Of a stretch of DNA of 64,000 nucleotides, positions 59,665-64,000 are shown in pieces (position 1 is the first letter of the stretch; every line of letters begins with the position of its first letter). Location of the stretch: assembly GCA_050014015.1 (NCBI GenBank), contig JBEKEC010000019.1, positions 12,671 through 76,670 on the forward strand, read 5' to 3'. The DNA is from PALSA-1353 sp050014015 (lineage in GTDB: Bacteria; Planctomycetota; Phycisphaerae; Tepidisphaerales; Tepidisphaeraceae). Made by a program: the position numbers and the translations under genes. The notes under the pieces are model-generated. The model made no database searches and was not told where the DNA came from. It saw nothing but the letters and a program-made list of their open reading frames with translations.

Positions 59665-59808
59665 ACCACGGATGACACGGATATCACGGATACTCAATGC
59701 TGGAAATCACTTATGATCGATTTCATGTTTTTCCGCGGCGCGCACACTGCGCGCATCGCGGTTTCGGAACGGTTCTGATTTATCCGTGCTATCCGTGAAA
59801 TCCGTGGT
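59665..59808. repeat. Long hairpin, CACGGAT type
   Basis: The left arm (59665-59692) contains three CACGGAT units; the right arm (59781-59808) holds ATCCGTG three times. About 90 bases separate them. Confidence 0.85.
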
Positions 59809-60176
59809 TCCTCTGAATTATCCGGGCTATACGACCGGCGCTCAAAGAAACCTGGCGATTTTTCCCTTGCAAATCAAAATGAAGTTAGGTATTAGTTAAC
59901 CTATGGGTTAGAGGCCCCGGGGTTGTTTCCCTGTTTAGTCGGCGATCCTTGCCCGCCGTGGGGTTTGCAAATGCGCAAATTGACCGGCTACCGATTGGTT
60001 GGCTGTCCCGATGCTGTGTCCAGAATTAGTTTTCCACCGATCTACTTTTTTCCGGTCCACTCTCTCGCGCAGCAGAGGGGGGTGGGGGGGTAGATGGGAC
60101 ATTTCAGGGCACACCGAGGCATTTTCAGACGCGAAATCAGAAAAATCGCCCCGCTTTTGCGACACAAAGAGAGAAT

Positions 60177-60269
60177 CTCACGCAGAGGCGCAAAGGCGCA
60201 GAGGAATGCGAAAAACAAAATCTTTTGCTTCTCCTACTTCTTTTCTGCGCCTTTGCGCCTCTGCGTGAG
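60177..60269. repeat. Long hairpin, CGCAGAGGCGCAAAGG type, copy 2
   Basis: Arms of 26 bases match the hairpin at 48295-48366 almost base for base, but the loop is different and longer (about 40 bases). Confidence 0.92.
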
Positions 60270-60354
60270 CTCTTCCGTTTTGCCTGGCGAATGGAAACCT
60301 AGTCAGGGCTTGCCTGACCCGCGCGAGTCCCTAGAATCTGCCCTCGGCAGCGGT

Positions 60355-61815
60355 ATGGAACGGGAGATTGGACCCCCGGCGATGTTCGACAATTATCAGG
60401 TTGACGGGCTATTCGACGAAGTTTTCGCCGTCGAAGGACAGCCGCGTCCCCATTACAAATCCCTCGTCAGCCGCCTCAAGGGGCTGGGACAGTCCGCGTT
60501 TGAAAAACGCCGGCGAATGACCGACGTCTTGTTCCGCAATCAGGGGATCACCTTCACCGTCTACAGCGACACGCGCGGCGTGGAGAAAATCTTTCCCTTC
60601 GATCTGATTCCGCGCATTGTCCCGGCGGATGAGTGGGACGTCATCGAGCGGGGACTGGTCCAACGCATCACCGCCCTCAATCTCTTCTGCCAGGACGTCT
60701 ATCACGGACAGCGCATTATCAAGGAACGCGTGATTCCGCCCGAGCTGATCTACGGCGCCAAAATGTTCCGGCGCGAGATGTTCGGCGTCAGAGTTCCGCG
60801 CGACATTTACATTCACGTCTGCGGGACCGATCTGATCCGCGACCAGGACGGCAAGTATTACGTTCTGGAGGACAACGGCCGCACGCCCAGCGGCGTGAGC
60901 TACGTCTTGGAAAACCGCGCGGTGATGAAGCGCGTCTTCCCGTCGCTGTTCAGCGCCTACCGCGTCCGGGCGGTCGAGGATTATCCGTTCAACCTGCTGC
61001 AAGTCCTGAAGTACATCGCGCCCCATTATGCCGATGACGCCGGCATCGCCATCCTTACGCCGGGAATCTACAACTCGGCTTATTTCGAGCACAGTTTTCT
61101 GGCGCGGCAGATGGGGATCGAACTCGTCGAGGGGCGCGATCTGGTCGTGGACAAAGGATTTTTGTACATGCGGACGACCGCGGGGCTGCGCCGGATCGAC
61201 GTTTTATATCGGCGAGTGGACGACGATTTCCTCGATCCGCTCTGTTTCCGGCCCGACAGCGTGCTGGGAGTGCCGGGGCTTATGAACGCCTATCGCGTCG
61301 GCAACCTGGCGCTGGTCAACGCCGTCGGCACCGGCGTTGCCGACGACAAGGCCATTTATCCCTTCGTTCCCGACATGATCAAGTTTTACCTCAACCAGGA
61401 CCCGATTTTGCCCAACGTGCCCACGTACATCTGTGCCCGCCAGTCCGACCGCAAATACGTTCTGGAGCACCTGGACCAACTGGTCGTGAAAAGCACCAAC
61501 GAATCCGGGGGATATGGAATGCTGATGGGGCATCAGGCGTCGGCCGAGGAGCGGGCGTTGTTCGTCGAAAAGATCAACGCCGATCCGCGCAACTTCATCG
61601 CCCAGCCCGTGATTCAATTGAGCCAGCATCCCAGTTTGGTCGAGGACCACTTCGAGGGCCGGCGCGTCGATCTGAGGCCGTATATCCTGTACGGCCAAAA
61701 GGTGATCGTGATGCCCGGCGGCCTGACGCGCGTCGCCCTGAGAAAGGGGAGCCTGGTGGTGAACAGCAGCCAGGGCGGGGGAAGCAAGGATACCTGGGTC
61801 CTGGAGGAAGAGTGA
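60355..61815 (+). CDS. Circularly permuted type 2 ATP-grasp protein
   Basis: The protein of about 486 residues has FDNYQVDGLFDEVFAVEGQPRPHY, FPFDLIPRIVPADEWDVIERGLVQRITALNLFCQDVYHGQRI, GTDLIRDQDGKYYVLEDNGRTPSGVSYVLENR, and VVKSTNESGGYGMLMGH with a C-terminal RVDLRPYILYG. These are the DUF404/DUF407 landmarks. Such proteins may make peptide-like bonds using ATP. ATGs at 60355 and 60382 are both possible; neither has a clear ribosome site. It overlaps the alpha-E gene (TGATG at 61813-61817). Confidence 0.94.
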   Translation: MEREIGPPAMFDNYQVDGLFDEVFAVEGQPRPHYKSLVSRLKGLGQSAFEKRRRMTDVLFRNQGITFTVYSDTRGVEKIFPFDLIPRIVPADEWDVIERGLVQRITALNLFCQDVYHGQRIIKERVIPPELIYGAKMFRREMFGVRVPRDIYIHVCGTDLIRDQDGKYYVLEDNGRTPSGVSYVLENRAVMKRVFPSLFSAYRVRAVEDYPFNLLQVLKYIAPHYADDAGIAILTPGIYNSAYFEHSFLARQMGIELVEGRDLVVDKGFLYMRTTAGLRRIDVLYRRVDDDFLDPLCFRPDSVLGVPGLMNAYRVGNLALVNAVGTGVADDKAIYPFVPDMIKFYLNQDPILPNVPTYICARQSDRKYVLEHLDQLVVKSTNESGGYGMLMGHQASAEERALFVEKINADPRNFIAQPVIQLSQHPSLVEDHFEGRRVDLRPYILYGQKVIVMPGGLTRVALRKGSLVVNSSQGGGSKDTWVLEEE

Positions 61816-62849
61816 TGACCGCCGCCGCCGAAAAATCCGCCGCCCCTTCGCCGAGCACGTTCGGCATCGCCGCGCCGACGACGCTCAAGCCGGAACGGCC
61901 CATGCTCGCGCGCGATGCCGACGCCATGTATTGGATGGCCCGCTACATGGAGCGCGCCGAGCACGTCTCGCGCCTGCTTCTGGTCAATTCCAACCTCCTG
62001 ATCGACGTGGGGGACCTTGCCCCGGCGCTTCAGGCTCGGCAATGGCAAAGCCTCCTGACGATACTCCGCCTTCCCGAGCTTCCCGACGGGCCGGACCTCG
62101 CCCAACGCGTCGGGCAATATCTCACCTTCAACGTCGACAATCCCAACAGCATTCTCAATTGCCTGACGCGCGCCCGCGAAAACGCCCGCGGAATCCGCGA
62201 GAACATCTCCGCCGAGATGTGGGAAAACCTCAACGCGCTCTACTGGTCGCTGCGCGGCGACGACACGCCGGGCCGCTTCGACGAATCCCCCGACGATCTC
62301 TTCCGCTCCGTGATGACCGGGTCGATGCTCTTCCAGGGTCTGACCGATCAAACCCTCCCGCACGATCAGCGCTGGCTCTTCGCGCAGTTGGCCAAGTATC
62401 TGGAACGCACCGACGTCACCTGCCGGGTGATCCAGACCAAATACGACATCCTCAAGTCCAACGAGCAGATCTTCGACAGCACGCTGCGCAACCTGCACTG
62501 GATGGCGGTGCTGCGGAGCTGCTGCTCGATCGAGGCCTATCGCCGCAACTATCTGGGCGACATGGACCCCACTCGCGTCACCGGATTCCTCATCCTGGAG
62601 CGCAGCTTTCCGCGCAGCGTCCGTTTCAGCATCTCGGGCGCGCTGGCGGCGATCAACGCCATCCGCGTGGGATCGCGCGGCAACGTGATCGATCCCACCG
62701 AGCGAATCCTCGGCCGACTCGACGCCCAGCTCGAATACGCCGAACTGTCCGAAATCCTCGCCGAGGGAATTCCCAGCTATCTCCAACGCATCCAGACCGC
62801 CGTTCACGACGCCGCCGTCGCCGTCCAGCAATCGTATTTTATGCATTGA
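61815..62849 (+). CDS. Alpha-E domain protein
   Basis: The 344-residue all-helical protein begins its domain with MLARDADAMYWMARYMERAEHVSRLLLVNSNLLID and contains NSILNCLTRARENARGIRENISAEMWENLNALYW, a pattern of helices with conserved Arg, Glu and Asp residues. Alpha-E proteins occur nearly always with the ATP-grasp and transglutaminase-like genes. GGAGG seven bases upstream supports ATG 61815. Confidence 0.95.
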   Translation: MTAAAEKSAAPSPSTFGIAAPTTLKPERPMLARDADAMYWMARYMERAEHVSRLLLVNSNLLIDVGDLAPALQARQWQSLLTILRLPELPDGPDLAQRVGQYLTFNVDNPNSILNCLTRARENARGIRENISAEMWENLNALYWSLRGDDTPGRFDESPDDLFRSVMTGSMLFQGLTDQTLPHDQRWLFAQLAKYLERTDVTCRVIQTKYDILKSNEQIFDSTLRNLHWMAVLRSCCSIEAYRRNYLGDMDPTRVTGFLILERSFPRSVRFSISGALAAINAIRVGSRGNVIDPTERILGRLDAQLEYAELSEILAEGIPSYLQRIQTAVHDAAVAVQQSYFMH

Positions 62850-62873
62850 CCTTTTGACCCGGAAACGCCTCCC

Positions 62874-63833
62874 ATGCTTCTAAAAATCACCCATCAAACC
62901 GACCTGCGCTACTCCGATTTCATCAGCGAATCGACTATGGAACTGCGGATGGTTCCGCGGCAGGAACAGGATCAGCATCGGTTGTCGTTCGACCTGGCGA
63001 TCGGGCCGCCTACGACCGTCAACAGCTATTTCGATTGGCTTGACAACACGGTTCATACCTTCAGCGTGAACATGTTTCACCGGCAGATTTCCATCGTCGC
63101 CACCAGCGTCGTCGAGACCGATCGGCCGCGCAAGGAGCCGGAGCGATTTGTCGACGTCTGGCCCGTTCCCCCAGAGGCGTACGATTATACGGCTTACGAT
63201 TTCCTGCAATTCGGCGGCCCGATCATCGATTGCCCGCAATTGCACGACCTGGCCAACCTGGTTGCGCCCAAGGACGGGATCAGCGCCGGCGAACTGGCGC
63301 TTCGCCTGCTCCATCTCATCGACGACAAATTCACCTACCGCAAGGGAATCACCAACGCCGCCAGCCCGATCACCGAAATCCTGACGACGGGCTACGGCGT
63401 CTGCCAGGATTTCACCCATCTGATGATCGCATTGGCGCGGGTGCTGAAAATCCCCGCACGCTACGTCAGCGGGTTCATCCATCCCGATGCGGACAAATAC
63501 CGTGGATATACCCAGACGCACGCTTGGTGCGAAATGCTCTTCCCCTCGGCCGGCTGGGTCGGATTCGACGCCGCCAACAACTGCGTCATCGGCGGAAATT
63601 TCGTCAAGGTGGCGGTGGGCCGCGATTTCCGCGACGTCCCCCCCAACCGCGGCGTCTACCGCGGCAACGCCAGCGAAACCATCGACGTCGCCGTCAAGAG
63701 CGAGGAACTGCCCGCCATCCCGCCCGAGCTGGCCGCCGAGCGGATGCAGTCCCTGGAAATCCCCGCCTTCGCCACCGGCGCCGCCGCCCTCCGCGAATTG
63801 GCCGAGCAGCAGGAAGTCCAGCAACAGCAATAA
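62874..63833 (+). CDS. Transglutaminase-like cysteine protease
   Basis: The 319-residue protein has the N-terminal transglutaminase-associated beta domain (residues about 1-150: MLLKITHQTDLRYSDFISESTMELRMVPRQE) and the catalytic triad in GYGVCQDFTHLMIALAR, GYTQTHAWCEMLFP and WVGFDAANN. The C-terminal tail is Gln/Ala-rich. It should act as a protease or peptide ligase with the ATP-grasp and alpha-E proteins. Confidence 0.95.
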   Translation: MLLKITHQTDLRYSDFISESTMELRMVPRQEQDQHRLSFDLAIGPPTTVNSYFDWLDNTVHTFSVNMFHRQISIVATSVVETDRPRKEPERFVDVWPVPPEAYDYTAYDFLQFGGPIIDCPQLHDLANLVAPKDGISAGELALRLLHLIDDKFTYRKGITNAASPITEILTTGYGVCQDFTHLMIALARVLKIPARYVSGFIHPDADKYRGYTQTHAWCEMLFPSAGWVGFDAANNCVIGGNFVKVAVGRDFRDVPPNRGVYRGNASETIDVAVKSEELPAIPPELAAERMQSLEIPAFATGAAALRELAEQQEVQQQQ

Positions 63834-63840
63834 GAGGTAG

Positions 63841-63892
63841 CATGGGCGTCCCGCCCATGGCGTGCGGTACTCCGCACGCACTGGAGTTTGGC
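63841..63892. repeat. Planctomycete-type palindromes after the transglutaminase gene
   Basis: CATGGGCG-TCC-CGCCCATG and GCGTGCGG-TACT-CCGCACGC are two consecutive hairpins. Translated in different frames, they give HAMGGTP- or HGRDA-like peptides, a motif recurring in planctomycete open frames. No gene is visible in 63834-64000. Confidence 0.7.
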
Positions 63893-64000
63893 AGTTTACT
63901 AGTCATCGTCCCCTCTCCCCTGGGCTTCGTGGCCGCTTTTTTTAGGCGGCCGAGCCGAGGAGCACTGCGGAAGCCAGGCTGTCGCACAGTTTCGAGGGCT

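Larger units (their letters stand above)
59427..60354. other. Gene-poor stretch with two long hairpins
   Basis: No supported gene. The stretch contains the hairpins at 59665-59808 and 60177-60269. Between them is AT-richer sequence (59870-59960) and a G-run (60075-60091). Confidence 0.7.

Noticed and set aside
63900..64000. Right end considered as part of RNase P RNA or another structured RNA (GGCCGC with T-run, then GGCGGCC)
   Set aside because: The hairpin is suggestive, but no conserved RNase P core such as GAGGAAAGTCC is visible before the window ends.

Overview
The window looks like a chromosomal piece of a GC-rich (roughly 60%) bacterium of the phylum Planctomycetota, probably a Phycisphaerae-like lineage. 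The evidence is the mix of Hanks-type kinases with an atypical ECF sigma factor, a TIGR03790 protein, TPR-sulfotransferase and TPR-glycosyltransferase fusions, REP-associated transposases, a planctomycete-style truncated integrase, and a small palindrome at the right end whose translations read HAMGGTP or HGRDA, a motif common in planctomycete genomes. Class-level assignment is inference. No rRNA or ribosomal-protein cluster is present to settle it.

Layout. (1) 1-12000: a dense chaperone and signalling island. It holds an Hsp70 lacking its lid (cut by the window edge), a membrane pseudokinase with InlB-type B-repeats, an unknown protein and an ECF sigma factor on the opposite strand, an intact Ser/Thr kinase, a large protein with a degenerate J-like N-terminus and a zinc ribbon, a GrpE-like protein, a second unusual Hsp70 of 835 residues, and an FHA protein. 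This is the best candidate for an undescribed system. (2) 12000-13300: a scar with an IS66 C-terminal remnant, two consensus DnaA boxes, an orphan DNA-binding protein, a truncated integrase and tRNA-Met(CAT). (3) 13300-16000: an Mla/MCE lipid-transport operon. (4) 16000-17400: a REP/RAYT element whose palindromes supply stop codons for two genes. (5) 17375-21056: a TPR-glycosyltransferase, KDPG aldolase, and a translationally coupled DUF6978-DUF1828/1829 pair. (6) 21100-27085: a TetR-controlled tripartite DevBCA-like ABC exporter and a second TetR, each regulator with a clear palindromic operator.

(7) 27171-41982: surface-polysaccharide functions. These include a CDP-glucose-derived sugar operon (rfbF, rfbG, C-methyltransferase, 3,5-epimerase-like, reductase), glycosyltransferases, a TPR-sulfotransferase with very recent tandem repeats, tRNA-Ser(TGA), two bactofilins, a BrnT/BrnA toxin-antitoxin module and a lipid A-type acyltransferase. 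(8) 42195-53050: housekeeping genes (moaA, trpC, peroxiredoxin, dus, prfA) mixed with a CAAX-type protease, Uma2 nuclease, small unknown genes, a second RAYT transposase and four copies of a TTCGAA-rich repeat. (9) 53056-63833: the Anbu proteasome-like peptidase, and about 6.5 kb away its usual partners (circularly permuted ATP-grasp, alpha-E protein, transglutaminase-like protease). Between them lie a sugar isomerase, a three-gene overlapping toxin/antitoxin/zinc-finger operon, a 53-residue zinc-ribbon gene and a TIGR03790 protein.

Intergenic spaces are rich in long perfect hairpins of at least four sequence families. Six share one architecture (short purine-rich tandem units folded back on themselves), and one is present twice almost identically 12 kb apart. 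Start codons were chosen by Shine-Dalgarno spacing, overlap with neighbours and family knowledge. No database search was possible, so all family names rest on motif recognition.
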